A DNA stretch of 64,000 bases from a virus, in IMG/VR virus record IMGVR_UViG_3300022562_000333, positions 19,251 to 83,250 of that record; one strand, 5' to 3'. The position numbers and the translations under genes are program-made. Under the pieces are notes generated by a model. It saw nothing but the letters and a program-made list of their open reading frames with translations. It was not told the origin of the DNA and did not search any database. This document shows positions 36,204 through 46,276 of the stretch, piece after piece (position 1 is the first letter of the stretch; every line of letters starts with the position of its first letter).

Positions 36204-37154
36204 TCACCCGCCGCAGAACGCGTCTGCCAACGCCGACTTGATTTGAAAGCCAAGGTTAACGTACGAGGATTCGTTCCGAGACCATACGGTTCTCAGGTTG
36301 GACCAAAGACGCTGCCACGTATCATCCTTCACTCGATTTCGCATGGCAGCTACGTCCTCAAGTACATCCTGGTTGATGGCCCGGTTCGGATCGACGCGCA
36401 CCACCAGCACGTCATGAACTACGAAACAAAGGAATTTCAGGACGAGATTAAGCTCTTTCGTCAGCTCATCCAAAGAGGCGAAGGCCGACGATAAGTCCCC
36501 GGTTGTGCTGGAATGCAGCAATCCAAGGACCCGATCGCGAAAGAGGATTCGGTTGGCTCCCCAGTAGCGAGCGGCTCTACCTACCGAACCTTCACCCATA
36601 CGAGCGTAGACAAGTGCTTTATCGGGGTTCGATTCGTACTTGGAGAGCTGCTCAAACACGAACGATTCGCTGAGTTTTTGACAACCGACCCGCCCACAGC
36701 GCGAGCGAATCGTGGGTAGTACGCGGTCGTAAGACTCGGCGAGCATAAAGAAGCGAGAGAGGGCGGGGGGCTCCTCAAGCGTCTTGAGGATCGCGTTCGA
36801 GGCCGGGGCCGTCATGCGGTCGGCTCCGTCGATGATGAAGAACCGATTTGGGGCGGACGTGGGGTACGATTGCGACTGCGAGACAACATCCCGAATCGCA
36901 TCAACACCGATCTCCTTGTCGGCCGGAGCCGTCACCAAGGCCACGTCAGGGTGAGCTGACTGCTCAACCTGTAGGTACTCCGGGCTATCCTTGCCTCGTT
37001 GCCTGGCGACGATCTCTTTGATCGCTGCCATGACGGAGAACTTCCTCCCTGTACCCTCTTCCCCAACGAAGAGCAGGGGCGAAGTAAGGTGGCCTTCGAC
37101 CACCCGCCGTAGGTAAGCTACGGCCTGTGTTTGACCTTGAACATCACTCAGCAC
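36204..37154 (-). CDS. holB: DNA polymerase III delta' subunit (clamp loader)
   Basis: A 316-residue AAA+ protein with a degraded Walker A (GEEGTGRKFS), NRFFIIDGADRM in place of Walker B, the NAILKTLEEPP motif and the SRC arginine finger (PTIRSRCGRV). This combination marks the non-hydrolysing delta' stator. It lies directly upstream of delta, with 4 bp between. Confidence 0.85.
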   Translation of the reverse strand: MLSDVQGQTQAVAYLRRVVEGHLTSPLLFVGEEGTGRKFSVMAAIKEIVARQRGKDSPEYLQVEQSAHPDVALVTAPADKEIGVDAIRDVVSQSQSYPTSAPNRFFIIDGADRMTAPASNAILKTLEEPPALSRFFMLAESYDRVLPTIRSRCGRVGCQKLSESFVFEQLSKYESNPDKALVYARMGEGSVGRAARYWGANRILFRDRVLGLLHSSTTGDLSSAFASLDELTKELNLVLKFLCFVVHDVLVVRVDPNRAINQDVLEDVAAMRNRVKDDTWQRLWSNLRTVWSRNESSYVNLGFQIKSALADAFCGG

Positions 37155-37347
37155 GACCCACCGGGGGGAGGAGGTTCGATGCTGGCTTCGGGTCCACGGG
37201 CTCCAACACGAGCCGAACGAAGTAGTTCTGCCCGCAGAAGCCGCAGACCATGCGGAACACTTCCTGTCCGCTCTGACCTAGAACCCCACCGCACCCCGTT
37301 TGGGTACACCGCATCAAACCAGTACGGGGCTCGGGAACGTCGCTCAT
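37144..37347 (-). CDS. small zinc-ribbon protein
   Basis: A 67-residue protein with two cysteine pairs, CTQTGCGGV and CGFCGQNYF, forming a likely zinc ribbon, then a proline-rich tail. It overlaps delta' by 11 bp and the upstream gene by 4 bp. Role unknown. Confidence 0.7.
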   Translation of the reverse strand: MSDVPEPRTGLMRCTQTGCGGVLGQSGQEVFRMVCGFCGQNYFVRLVLEPVDPKPASNLLPPVGRAE

Positions 37348-38030
37348 GCGCGTGCTTTACCCCGAGACTGTAGAAACTTGAGAACGTCCCCGTAGACCGG
37401 ATCGTTGGCCGCTAGGGTACCGTTGCGGATCGCAACCTCCGTATCCGTCAGCCACTTGTCGATCGCCTTCGGGCTCCACGACATCTTGAAGTAGGCCATC
37501 GTCAAGAACTGCTTGCGGATGGAGTCCTTGCGGGCGAACGAGATGTCCCCCGTGAGCCAGTAGAGGGTGGCGAGAGACATGGCGTAGCCACGTTGCTCCA
37601 ACCTCACTCGACCCGGAGACGGCCAAGGGGCAAGGCACAGAAGACCGAGCCCGAAGGCGATGAGAGACCACCACCCGAAGAAGACAGCGAGCACGACCCC
37701 GACGATCACGAACGGTACGAAGAGGACTTGCGGGTAGATGTAGCTGAGCCTGAAGCCGAGCGGACTAGCCTTCGTGTCCAGCAAGTGGACCCGCTCATGC
37801 GCAAGCGTCATAAATGACCGTGTCGGGTCACTCTCGTAACGCTCTTGCGTGGGAAAGTAGACCTTCGGGTAGAAGGTCGTCGTGTAGGAGGTCATGAAGC
37901 CGGGGTTGAACGGCTTCATGATTGCCCCGAGCAGCTTTTGGCTGGACGACTTGTCCTTCCACGCGAGCTGGAAGCCCGGAACTATGGCTGCTGTGTCGGC
38001 CTCGAAGGCTCTGAGGTCTGTGAGATCCAT
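37344..38030 (-). CDS. membrane-anchored zincin-like protein
   Basis: A 228-residue protein with the zinc-protease helix LAHERVHLLD (HExxH) near residue 78, followed by two adjacent hydrophobic segments (VLFVPFVIVGVVLAVFF and LIAFGLGLLCLA). A downstream glutamate in RLEQRGYAMSL could serve as the third ligand. If active it would be a membrane-bound protease. Substrate unknown; lysis or membrane remodelling is possible. It may instead only have a structural zinc site. Confidence 0.65.
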   Translation of the reverse strand: MDLTDLRAFEADTAAIVPGFQLAWKDKSSSQKLLGAIMKPFNPGFMTSYTTTFYPKVYFPTQERYESDPTRSFMTLAHERVHLLDTKASPLGFRLSYIYPQVLFVPFVIVGVVLAVFFGWWSLIAFGLGLLCLAPWPSPGRVRLEQRGYAMSLATLYWLTGDISFARKDSIRKQFLTMAYFKMSWSPKAIDKWLTDTEVAIRNGTLAANDPVYGDVLKFLQSRGKARA

Positions 38031-38061
38031 CCCGGCAGTAGGGATGGCCCCGACAAGGAGA

Positions 38062-38289
38062 TTAGATGTTGACTGACCCCCCTACCCCTAGTGTCCAGGT
38101 AAGGTGACACGTCACGCATTGATACAAGCGGTTGTGAGCGGCACCAGCGCCTTCGGGCGCCCCTCCCGTTGGGATCTCGGTGACCTGCATCGAAGGGCAG
38201 TCTTCGTTGCGGCACTTCATGTGGTGAACCTTCGGTTCTTTGGTCTCTGCCTTCAAACCGGGGGTTGTCCCTTTGGGATCGACGCTCAT
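38062..38289 (-). CDS. small zinc-finger protein
   Basis: A 75-residue protein with MKCRNEDCPS and YQCVTCHLTW, two cysteine pairs about 35 residues apart, giving a probable zinc ribbon. A 31 bp gap follows. No specific function can be assigned. Confidence 0.65.
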   Translation of the reverse strand: MSVDPKGTTPGLKAETKEPKVHHMKCRNEDCPSMQVTEIPTGGAPEGAGAAHNRLYQCVTCHLTWTLGVGGSVNI

Positions 38290-38296
38290 AGCGCTC

Positions 38297-38698
38297 CTAG
38301 AGATTGGAGGTGGGGAACTCGGTTGGGAACAGGTTGTTCAACAACGTTTGGATTCGGTTGTACAGCTCTCGGTTCCAAACGTCCCCAACGGACGCGTTGT
38401 TGTGCGTGTTGGGGTGTAGAGGCACCGGCTTGGTTACAGGTACAAGCTCGGTAGCCAAGGTACCGTCTTTCAGGTAGGGGACGATCTTGGCCCAGTCTTC
38501 CGTGCGGACCAAGATGTTGACGTCCCCTCCGTTGTTGTGGATCCTGATGCAAGGAACCTCACCGACCATAAGCCCTTCGATGAGAGCTTGGTTCTTTGTG
38601 ACGGCCAGAAGCGCGATAGTGAGCTTGGGGACCTCGTTGCGGGTCATCCGATAGGGGTACTGTCCGTTGATCTGTAGGCGGCGTTTGCTCACACCCAA
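38297..38698 (-). CDS. hypothetical protein
   Basis: A 133-residue protein, MGVSKRRLQINGQYPYRM..., with a beta-alpha opening and a helical, Asn-rich C-terminus (ELYNRIQTLLNNLFP). Unrecognised; lies just downstream of groEL. Confidence 0.6.
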   Translation of the reverse strand: MGVSKRRLQINGQYPYRMTRNEVPKLTIALLAVTKNQALIEGLMVGEVPCIRIHNNGGDVNILVRTEDWAKIVPYLKDGTLATELVPVTKPVPLHPNTHNNASVGDVWNRELYNRIQTLLNNLFPTEFPTSNL

Positions 38699-38717
38699 GA
38701 CCCCGGATAACTAGATC

Positions 38718-40763
<2,046 letters not shown>

Positions 40764-40780
<17 letters not shown>

Positions 40781-41654
40781 CGCACAGATCCATCATGAGG
40801 TCGAACACGGTACCCGAGGCCGGGGCCGCCACCCCCGCCAGGCGAGCGATTCTTCGGCGGGCGGTTTCAACATACGGTAGCGTCTGTTCCACCCCAACAC
40901 CATCACCCCAACCCGCCTGGATGGCTCCGACAATCTCTGACCCAGAACCGGAAAACGGAACGAGCAGCCGCCCGCACCGCGACGCCGGCAAGATGACTTG
41001 AGCGAGGTCACGGCAAAGGATTACTGGTTTGGGGGTAGGGTGCGTAGATTCAGCTCGCTCCAGAGCCGAAGGCTTCGGGCAATGAATCACGTTGGCCGGG
41101 TGCTGATTGCCATCGGTTCGCAGATCCCCAACCCCCCACTTCTCCACGTTCCGTAGAACCGTGCTTTCCGCAAGGGGGCGGCGGGCGAGGACGACGGGTT
41201 CGTGGGTTGGGAGCAACTCGGTTCGGCGGTTTTTGGGGACTCCACCGTCATGAACCCAAGGCAATGAGTCGCGAATCTCCCAACCCGCATCCTCAACCCC
41301 GGCCGCTAGACGATGTACCGTACGCGGAGAACCAAACGCGATAAGCCAAGCTCCAGGCTTTACTACCCGGAGAGCTTCTGTCGCCCATTGAGTGACCCAG
41401 CCTTGGAAGGCTAGGTTGGACTTGCGCCTAAAAGACTCCCGGTCTTGGGGGGTTCCCCCTCGACCGTAGCCCTTTATTTTGCCCTTGTTCCCGTAACCTT
41501 CTCCGCGAGATTGGTAAGCTCGCTGCCGCCCGAAGTCATCCCACCCTTCGGTCGAGAGGTTGTAGGGAGGGTCACAAAACACTCCATCAAAGGACTCTGA
41601 CGGGAGGGTCGGGAGTACCGACTCTACGAGTCCGTGTTCGATGACCCAAGGCAT
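40764..41654 (-). CDS. DNA (N4-cytosine or N6-adenine) methyltransferase
   Basis: A 296-residue beta-class amino-methyltransferase. The catalytic motif FCDPPYNLS comes first and the AdoMet-binding motif LVPFSGSGSE lies near the C-terminus, preceded by HPTPKPVILCRDL. It starts at ATG 41652-41654 with AAGG upstream; a longer frame would run through a tRNA gene and is rejected. It probably protects phage DNA from restriction. No cognate endonuclease is adjacent. Confidence 0.88.
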
Positions 41655-41701
41655 GACCTTACCTTGAGGTACACCTGCTGTAGAGAGCGGGGGAGGTCTA
41701 G

Positions 41702-41787
41702 CGGAAGGAGGAGGTCCCGACCCCCAGCGAGTTTCCCCGCCCATCGGTTTTCAAAACCGCGCCAGCGCCCCGGCTGGTTCCCCTTCC
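41702..41787 (-). tRNA. tRNA-Ser(TGA)
   Basis: Class II cloverleaf: acceptor GGAAGGG with TCCTTCC, anticodon loop TTTGAAA, long variable arm (GCGGG/CTCGC). The T-loop is atypical (GTCGGGA instead of TTCRANN), as in tRNA-Ser(GGA) at 57269. It lies between a small gene and the methyltransferase. Confidence 0.8.
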
Positions 41788-41791
41788 AGAT

Positions 41792-42034
41792 TCAACACCA
41801 CCCGTCGTGGCGACGGCCATCCACGACGTTGCCATCCTTGTCGTACTCGCGATGGTCGGACGGTTCCTTGTGTCTCATGCAGCGGACTCGAACAAGAACC
41901 AGCTCCGTGGTCTTCGCCTGATTCGCCTTGAGCTTGCGCTCGAAGAAGTGTCCGTCGTTCCAGCCGGCAGAGGGGGTCTCCGGTTGTACTACGGCTACCC
42001 CGCAGATCCCGCACACCCCCGGCCTTGCGCTCAT
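41792..42034 (-). CDS. small zinc-binding protein
   Basis: An 80-residue protein whose ATG overlaps the exonuclease stop (ATGA). CGICGVAVV near the start and later Cys/His residues (RVRCMRHKE) could bind zinc. It ends in HDGWC, 4 bp before a tRNA-Ser gene. Function unknown. Confidence 0.6.
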   Translation of the reverse strand: MSARPGVCGICGVAVVQPETPSAGWNDGHFFERKLKANQAKTTELVLVRVRCMRHKEPSDHREYDKDGNVVDGRRHDGWC

Positions 42035-42606
42035 CCCCAACTCTCCCCACGACGAGCCCTCATGGCGTTCATGAAGAGCTTGCCCTGCTCGATCGCGTCA
42101 TCCAGAGCCACATGGGTATGCTTGTTCTCCGGGAACCACTCTTTGGGCATCTTGCCCTTGGTGGCCTCGCGGAACTCACACCCAAGGTACCCCGCGACGT
42201 AGCTCGTGAGGTCACGACCAGAGAAGCCGAACGGGCTCCTAATACCGTACTTCACGAGGTACCAGTACAGGAACATGAAGTCGAAGGTCGCCGGGTATCC
42301 GATGAACACGGCCTTACCTGGAAGGTCGAGGCACCAACCTTGAAAGTCCCTCAGCGTAGGCTCTATCGGTCGCGGATCCTTCCGGCACACGACCCAAGCC
42401 TCGGGGTTCTTGTCCCAAAACTCGGTCTTGGTCACCGGGTCCATCGACGCTCCCGGTAGTTCCTCTAGGTTCGCCTGGAAGGTGCCGATGGGTTCGTCTT
42501 CACCCAACAAGAAGGCCGCCGCTCCAAAAGAGAGCATCGAGTGAGGGCCGGGGATGGGACCATCGGCTTCCACATCGACAGACAGGTAAATTTCGGGCTT
42601 TTGCAT
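42031..42606 (-). CDS. DEDD-family 3'-5' exonuclease
   Basis: A 191-residue RNase T/DnaQ-like protein. Exo I is SVDVEADGPIPG, exo II lies in IGYPATFDFMFLYW, and exo III is HVALDDAIEQG with catalytic His and Asp. Such enzymes trim RNA or proofread DNA. Position near a tRNA gene and not with the replisome makes RNA processing possible. The start is 10-15 bp downstream of a terminator and a GGTGTA motif. Confidence 0.82.
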   Translation of the reverse strand: MQKPEIYLSVDVEADGPIPGPHSMLSFGAAAFLLGEDEPIGTFQANLEELPGASMDPVTKTEFWDKNPEAWVVCRKDPRPIEPTLRDFQGWCLDLPGKAVFIGYPATFDFMFLYWYLVKYGIRSPFGFSGRDLTSYVAGYLGCEFREATKGKMPKEWFPENKHTHVALDDAIEQGKLFMNAMRARRGESWG

Positions 42607-42616
42607 TGAGGATACC

Positions 42617-42622
42617 TACACC
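42617..42622 (-). promoter_or_regulatory. GGTGTA motif, possible promoter element
   Basis: TTTTGGTGTAGG on the minus strand, immediately after a terminator hairpin and 10 bp before the exonuclease start. The same core recurs at other gene starts in the window. Confidence 0.4.
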
Positions 42623-42656
42623 AAAAGGAAACGGGGCCACCTAAGCAGCCCCGTTT
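42623..42656 (-). terminator. rho-independent terminator after VWA gene
   Basis: Nine-bp stem AAACGGGGC/GCCCCGTTT with a 10-base loop, followed on the minus strand by CCTTTT. It closes the VWA protein transcript. Confidence 0.75.
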
Positions 42657-42675
42657 TCACTCAGAACGCTAATGA

Positions 42676-44286
42676 TTACCAGCGCTTGCTACGAGACTTC
42701 CCGAGCTTCTTCGGCTTGGGTTTATCAGCGGGCGCAGGGGAGGCTTGAAGCTCGCCCGTTCCGAGAGGAGCCGGCCCGGTGAGTGGCGCAGGACCCATGA
42801 GGATGCTGTTGGAGGTAACGGTACCGCCTCCCGTCCAAGACATCCCGGCACCGAGGTCCGCAATGCCAGCCCCAACGACGACCCCCACACCCGCGAGGTC
42901 GTCGGGCGTAGCTGGGGTCGGAGCGGGGGCCGCTGGATCCGGCGCCACGAAGTTCTGGACCATGAGATCCTGCTGGGCGTTGGAGACCGAGTAACCATTC
43001 GAGCGGAGCACCGACTCGTCGGAAGCCGAGAGCCTGGAGGTACCAGCCCCTCGTGACATCGCTCGTCGGAGCCCACGGCGGTTACCCTCCGTATGCCGGT
43101 AGGACTCAGCATTGAGGTACATGGCGTTGACGTGCCCAGCTACGGCGGCCACCCCCACGTGACCTCGATCGGCGATCCCCTTTTGGACGTCGTTGAAGAA
43201 GGCTGCCGCTGACACGAAGTCCCCGCGAGAGGCCGCCTGCTCGGCCGCATCTTGAGCCCTCGTGAGCTGGGCTCGGGCCACGATCTCGTCAACCTCCTTG
43301 GTGGGGGTCTTCTGCTGGTCCCCATCCTTGACGAACTGGATCTTACCCTTGGCTTCACCCGTCTTGGCGACCAGCTTCCCGTCCGAGTCGATGACTTGGT
43401 ACCGGAGCTTCACATCTACGGCGTTGACTTGGCGAGGTCCCGGTTGCTTCGTCTGAGCCATCTTCATGGCCAACACAAGGTTGATGGTCTCCTCGCTCAA
43501 GACGTGAGGCACCTTGACCTCCACCTCGCCCGTGACCTCTTCCTCGACGTCGGCATCCGAGAGGACTTCGACGATCTGGTGCCCGTTGTGCGGTGCGATC
43601 TCGACCACGATGTCCTGAGCGTACGTGCTCAAAAGGCCACCCAGCTCCTTCCCGAAGGCGGCGAGGGCGCTGTCAGGGTCCTCGACGAAGGCGTAGTTGC
43701 CCTTGCCCTTGGAGGCGAGGTTTTCAAGGAGGGTTTGCTTGGCGTCCCTTCCGTACCCGAAGGCCGACATGGACGCCCTTCCGCCTTGCTTCTCGATGAG
43801 CGTTTGGAGCCCGGCGTCGTCCGTGACGCCATGCGTCGGGGCTCCGTCCGTGAACATGATGACGCGGCAGATGGTCGACTCGGGGAGGTCCATCTCGTTC
43901 GCCACCTGGAAGCCGAGAAGCATACCCCCGGAGAAGTTGGTCGACCCTTCCGTGTGGTACTTGTGGACGATCGCCCGGAGAGCGTCCTTGTTCTCCGAGG
44001 TCATCGGGACGGGCTTGGCATCCACCCTGGCTTGCGAGGAGAAGCTGACGAGCCCGAGGTAGTCCTCTGCGGACAGGTGCTCGATGAGCTTCAGGATGCT
44101 CTGCTTCGCGTAGTCGAGCTTCGCCCCCTGCATCGACCCCGAGATGTCGAGGACAGGAACGACGCAGATCGGAGGGCGTTTCGCCTGCCAATCGCTCTTA
44201 GGGGCCGTGAGACTCACCACGAGGTGGAGGTCGGTATCCTGGTCGTGGCGGACGGATTCGTAGGTAAATTGAGCCTTCAGTTCCAT
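42676..44286 (-). CDS. von Willebrand factor A domain protein
   Basis: A 536-residue protein starting at ATG 44284-44286 (GGTGAG upstream). The N-terminal VWA domain has the complete MIDAS start DISGS (47-51), TEGSTNFSGG and IMFTDGAPTHG. A VIT/Ig-like region follows, then a helical segment (about 380-430) and an Ala/Pro/Gly-rich tail ending KKLGKSRSKRW. It resembles Ca-activated-channel-type VWA proteins of bacteria. In a phage it may mediate metal-dependent protein binding, on the virion or in the cell. Confidence 0.82.
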   Translation of the reverse strand: MELKAQFTYESVRHDQDTDLHLVVSLTAPKSDWQAKRPPICVVPVLDISGSMQGAKLDYAKQSILKLIEHLSAEDYLGLVSFSSQARVDAKPVPMTSENKDALRAIVHKYHTEGSTNFSGGMLLGFQVANEMDLPESTICRVIMFTDGAPTHGVTDDAGLQTLIEKQGGRASMSAFGYGRDAKQTLLENLASKGKGNYAFVEDPDSALAAFGKELGGLLSTYAQDIVVEIAPHNGHQIVEVLSDADVEEEVTGEVEVKVPHVLSEETINLVLAMKMAQTKQPGPRQVNAVDVKLRYQVIDSDGKLVAKTGEAKGKIQFVKDGDQQKTPTKEVDEIVARAQLTRAQDAAEQAASRGDFVSAAAFFNDVQKGIADRGHVGVAAVAGHVNAMYLNAESYRHTEGNRRGLRRAMSRGAGTSRLSASDESVLRSNGYSVSNAQQDLMVQNFVAPDPAAPAPTPATPDDLAGVGVVVGAGIADLGAGMSWTGGGTVTSNSILMGPAPLTGPAPLGTGELQASPAPADKPKPKKLGKSRSKRW

Positions 44287-44445
44287 GGTTCTCACCAAAA
44301 TCGTGAACGTGGACGCCAAGTCGCGGAGGTTGGACGACCTCCCAAAACCCGACAGATTTCCGTTACGTCCGCGACTTCGCCCAAACCAAATGGTGCGGCT
44401 CCGTCAAAGAGACCCAAGCCGAAGCGCGGTCCCGGATACACATCA

Positions 44446-44451
44446 TACACC
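44446..44451 (-). promoter_or_regulatory. GGTGTA motif upstream of VWA gene
   Basis: TTTGGTGTATGATG on the minus strand, just after the 44463-44491 hairpin and about 160 bp before the VWA start. The interval 44287-44445 holds no convincing gene and would be a long leader. The distance argues for a promoter rather than a ribosome-binding role. Confidence 0.4.
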
Positions 44452-44462
44452 AAATGACGACG

Positions 44463-44491
44463 AGGCCCCCGCTCTTTTTGAGCGGGGGCCT
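44463..44491 (-). terminator. strong hairpin between HNH gene and VWA gene
   Basis: Perfect 12-bp stem AGGCCCCCGCTC/GAGCGGGGGCCT with a 5-base loop. There is no T-run after it on either strand, so it may be a terminator with atypical tail or an RNA-stability hairpin. Confidence 0.55.
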
Positions 44492-44526
44492 CACCGGGGC
44501 CAGTAGGTCTCCCTTTCAGGAGTCGG

Positions 44527-45090
44527 TTACGCCGCCGTAGCCCCGACGATGTAGAACCCATCGCCGTGGGGATGCGCTTTCGAGAGGTCCAGGTACGGAC
44601 CCCACGCCTCCGGGATCTTCCCAGCGTCAATGAAGACCGGGTGAAGGGGGAGGGAATGCGGCTTGGCTGGCTTGCGGAGTAGCTTCATGCCCGCCTGCTC
44701 CGGCGTGCGTCCGCCCTTTCGGTCGTTGCACGGGTAGCAGGAGGTCACGATGTTCTCCCAGAGGGTCTTTCCTCCCTGCCTGCGAGGGAGAACGTGGTCG
44801 TAGTTCAGTTGCCTCATGGTGAAACGTCCACCGCAGTATTGGCACCGGAACCCGTCACGAGTGAAGACGTTGATGCGGGAGAACTTGATACCCTTCTTGT
44901 AGCCGCGTACCGGCTCTTTGAGCTGGAGCACGGCGGGGATGAAGTACGCCGTGCTCGGCGAGCACACCGTCTCTTCGTACTCCTCCAACGCGATGGCCTT
45001 GTCCTGGTACACGAGGCAGATCGCCTCTTCCCAGTTAAGGATCGCGTGAGGGAGGCCCCAACTGTTGAGGAGCAGGGTTCGAGTCTCCAT
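44527..45090 (-). CDS. HNH endonuclease
   Basis: A 187-residue protein with an HNH core: RDGFRCQYCGGRF, LNYDHVLPRRQGG and the second zinc pair in SCYPCNDRKGGRTPEQAGM. This family occurs in bacteria and phages and may act as a homing or packaging-associated nuclease. It is preceded by AAGGTAGGTG, which could be its ribosome-binding site. Confidence 0.88.
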   Translation of the reverse strand: METRTLLLNSWGLPHAILNWEEAICLVYQDKAIALEEYEETVCSPSTAYFIPAVLQLKEPVRGYKKGIKFSRINVFTRDGFRCQYCGGRFTMRQLNYDHVLPRRQGGKTLWENIVTSCYPCNDRKGGRTPEQAGMKLLRKPAKPHSLPLHPVFIDAGKIPEAWGPYLDLSKAHPHGDGFYIVGATAA

Positions 45091-45156
45091 GATGCACCTA
45101 CCTTCGCCTTCTCTTTCTCATGACGGCCCTCTTTCTTGTTCGATGGCCAGGTTGGA

Positions 45157-45175
45157 GACGCCCACCATGGGCGTC
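45157..45175. repeat. inverted repeat between genes
   Basis: GACGCCCA/TGGGCGTC, 8-bp arms and a 3-base loop, between the HNH gene and a small gene. It may be a structural or termination signal. Confidence 0.4.
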
Positions 45176-45208
45176 ATCTGACATCTTACGAGAGGGCGGG
45201 AGCGTCGG

Positions 45209-45415
45209 CTACGACGCTCTACCGCGAGCCCTCTTCTTGGGGCGCCGGTACCAGACAAGGACGGCTTGGCCGTAGGCCACGGAGACAACATCCCTACCCA
45301 AGACTTCGCATCGAGTCTTCTTCTTCCACTCGGCGTAAGCCCGGAACAAGTCCGGCTCTACGGGGAAGGTCTCACACCCGTCAGCGGGTGGGTCGAAGGA
45401 CGAAAGAAGTCGCAT
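45209..45415 (-). CDS. small hypothetical protein after tmRNA
   Basis: A 68-residue protein, MRLLSSFDPPADGCETFPVE... with a basic tail (RRPKKRARGRAS). The frame extends into the tmRNA gene, so I start at ATG 45413-45415, 18 bp beyond the tmRNA 3' end. The Shine-Dalgarno is weak. It is followed by an AGCGTCG/CGACGCT hairpin. Unrecognised. Confidence 0.5.
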   Translation of the reverse strand: MRLLSSFDPPADGCETFPVEPDLFRAYAEWKKKTRCEVLGRDVVSVAYGQAVLVWYRRPKKRARGRAS

Positions 45416-45433
45416 AACATTCTCGATACTTAG

Positions 45434-45783
45434 TGGAGGTGTCGGGAATCGAACCCGAGTCCGAAAAGTCCTTGAAAGCATCCTCTACGTGCGTAGCTGA
45501 CCTTGAGGCGTATCAGCGGCCTTTCCGAGAGCTGTAACGGGCTACCCAGGTACCCGGCCACTTCAGACGTTCAACCCCACGTTGGCGACAAGGGTTGGCT
45601 GATTCGTGTGGTTTGACTCGGGGCTACTCGAACTCCTCACCCTTCGTCTTGTTCAGGCCGCAGCCTGGACGGCGTTGTCGTTGGCAGTTATGCCACCCAC
45701 GCTTTTTGATCAAGCCGGGCCGTAGGTTACCCGCCTGCACGCGAACACTCTCTACTCCTCTCCGTCGAAACCAGTTCACCCCC
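45434..45783 (-). ncRNA. ssrA: tmRNA (SsrA)
   Basis: About 350 nt. The 5' end GGGGGTGAACTGG then TTTCGACGG is the canonical tmRNA start. The 3' end GGACTCGGGTTCGATTCCCG then ACACCTCCA gives the T-arm and an acceptor strand that pairs with GGGGGTG (one G-T). The intervening ~250 nt contain a tag frame and hairpins compatible with pseudoknots. No CCA is encoded (ACTA). tmRNA rescues stalled ribosomes and tags the peptides. It is upstream of a small gene and downstream of the Leu tRNA cluster. Confidence 0.93.
45653..45685 (-). other. tmRNA tag peptide frame
   Basis: Within the tmRNA, GCC to TGA reads Ala-Asn-Asp-Asn-Ala-Val-Gln-Ala-Ala-Ala-stop, close to the bacterial ANDENYALAA tag. The C-terminal Ala-Ala should be recognised by ClpXP-type proteases. 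The resume codon is chosen by similarity. Confidence 0.85.
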
Positions 45784-45803
45784 AATTTGGGTCGCTCTGA
45801 AAG

Positions 45804-45809
45804 TACACC
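45804..45809 (-). promoter_or_regulatory. GGTGTA motif upstream of tmRNA
   Basis: TCCGGTGTACTTTC on the minus strand, 20 bp before the mature tmRNA 5' end. No reading frame starts here, so a translational role is excluded for this copy. Confidence 0.35.
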
Positions 45810-45830
45810 GGAGGGGCGAATAGCGCAAGG

Positions 45831-45915
45831 TGCCCGCCGAGGGAATCGAACCCTCACGCCCTCGAAGGAGCCACGGAGTTTAAAACCGCTGCGTATACCG
45901 TTCCGCCACACGGGC
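45831..45915 (-). tRNA. tRNA-Leu(TAA)
   Basis: Class II tRNA with loop TTTAAAC-type anticodon TAA, variable arm, canonical T-loop and acceptor GCCCGTG/GGCGGGC. Confidence 0.92.
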
Positions 45916-45919
45916 ATGG

Positions 45920-46002
45920 TGCTCAGAGAGGGGGTCGAACCCTCACGCCACAAGGGCACCGGGATTTGAATCCGGGGCGTCTGCCAGTTCCGCCATCTGA
46001 GC
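45920..46002 (-). tRNA. tRNA-Leu(CAA)
   Basis: Class II, anticodon loop TTCAAAT, acceptor GCTCAGA, discriminator A, and CCA encoded. Confidence 0.92.
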
Positions 46003-46006
46003 ATGG

Positions 46007-46079
46007 TGGTGCCTCTGGGAGTTGAACCCAGTGCGGTCCGTTTATCAGACGGACCAGGATAACCGATCACTTCGGCACC
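46007..46079 (-). tRNA. tRNA-Ile(GAT)
   Basis: Anticodon arm TCCGT-CTGATAA-ACGGA, acceptor GGTGCC paired with GGCACC, A73 and encoded CCA. The D-arm is irregular. Confidence 0.88.
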
Positions 46080-46085
46080 AAGTAG

Positions 46086-46157
46086 TGCGAGGTACAGGAC
46101 TCGAACCTGTCTGATCCGCCTTGTCGAGACGGTGTTCTCCCCGAGAACGAACCTCGC
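46086..46157 (-). tRNA. tRNA-Val(GAC)
   Basis: Anticodon arm CCGTC-TCGACAA-GGCGG, D-arm GTTC/GAAC, acceptor GCGAGGT. Confidence 0.88.
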
Positions 46158-46164
46158 GTATGGG

Positions 46165-46238
46165 GTCCGCCACCCCAGAGTTGAACTGGGCCGCAGACCT
46201 TATAAGAGCCCGCAGCTCGACCGGAGCGTTGTGGCGGA
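46165..46238 (-). tRNA. tRNA-Ile(TAT)
   Basis: Acceptor TCCGCCA/TGGCGGA and loop CTTATAA with anticodon TAT. The leader contains a complementary copy of its 5' strand (see the 46227-46259 repeat). Confidence 0.82.
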
Positions 46239-46259
46239 AAGACGGACTCCGCCACAACG
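46227..46259. repeat. inverted repeat overlapping tRNA 5' end
   Basis: CGTTGTGGCGGA and TCCGCCACAACG, 12-bp perfect arms about 9 bases apart, between the 46277 gene and tRNA-Ile(TAT). One arm is the first 12 nt of the tRNA. It could terminate the gene or regulate tRNA folding. Confidence 0.6.
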
Positions 46260-46276
46260 TATCTTGAAGCTCATAC

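Noticed and set aside
45583-45600. GACAAGGGTTGGCTGA inside tmRNA as an eighth permuted-element flank
   Set aside because: It lacks the GTCT and closing stem partners and is explained by the tmRNA fold.
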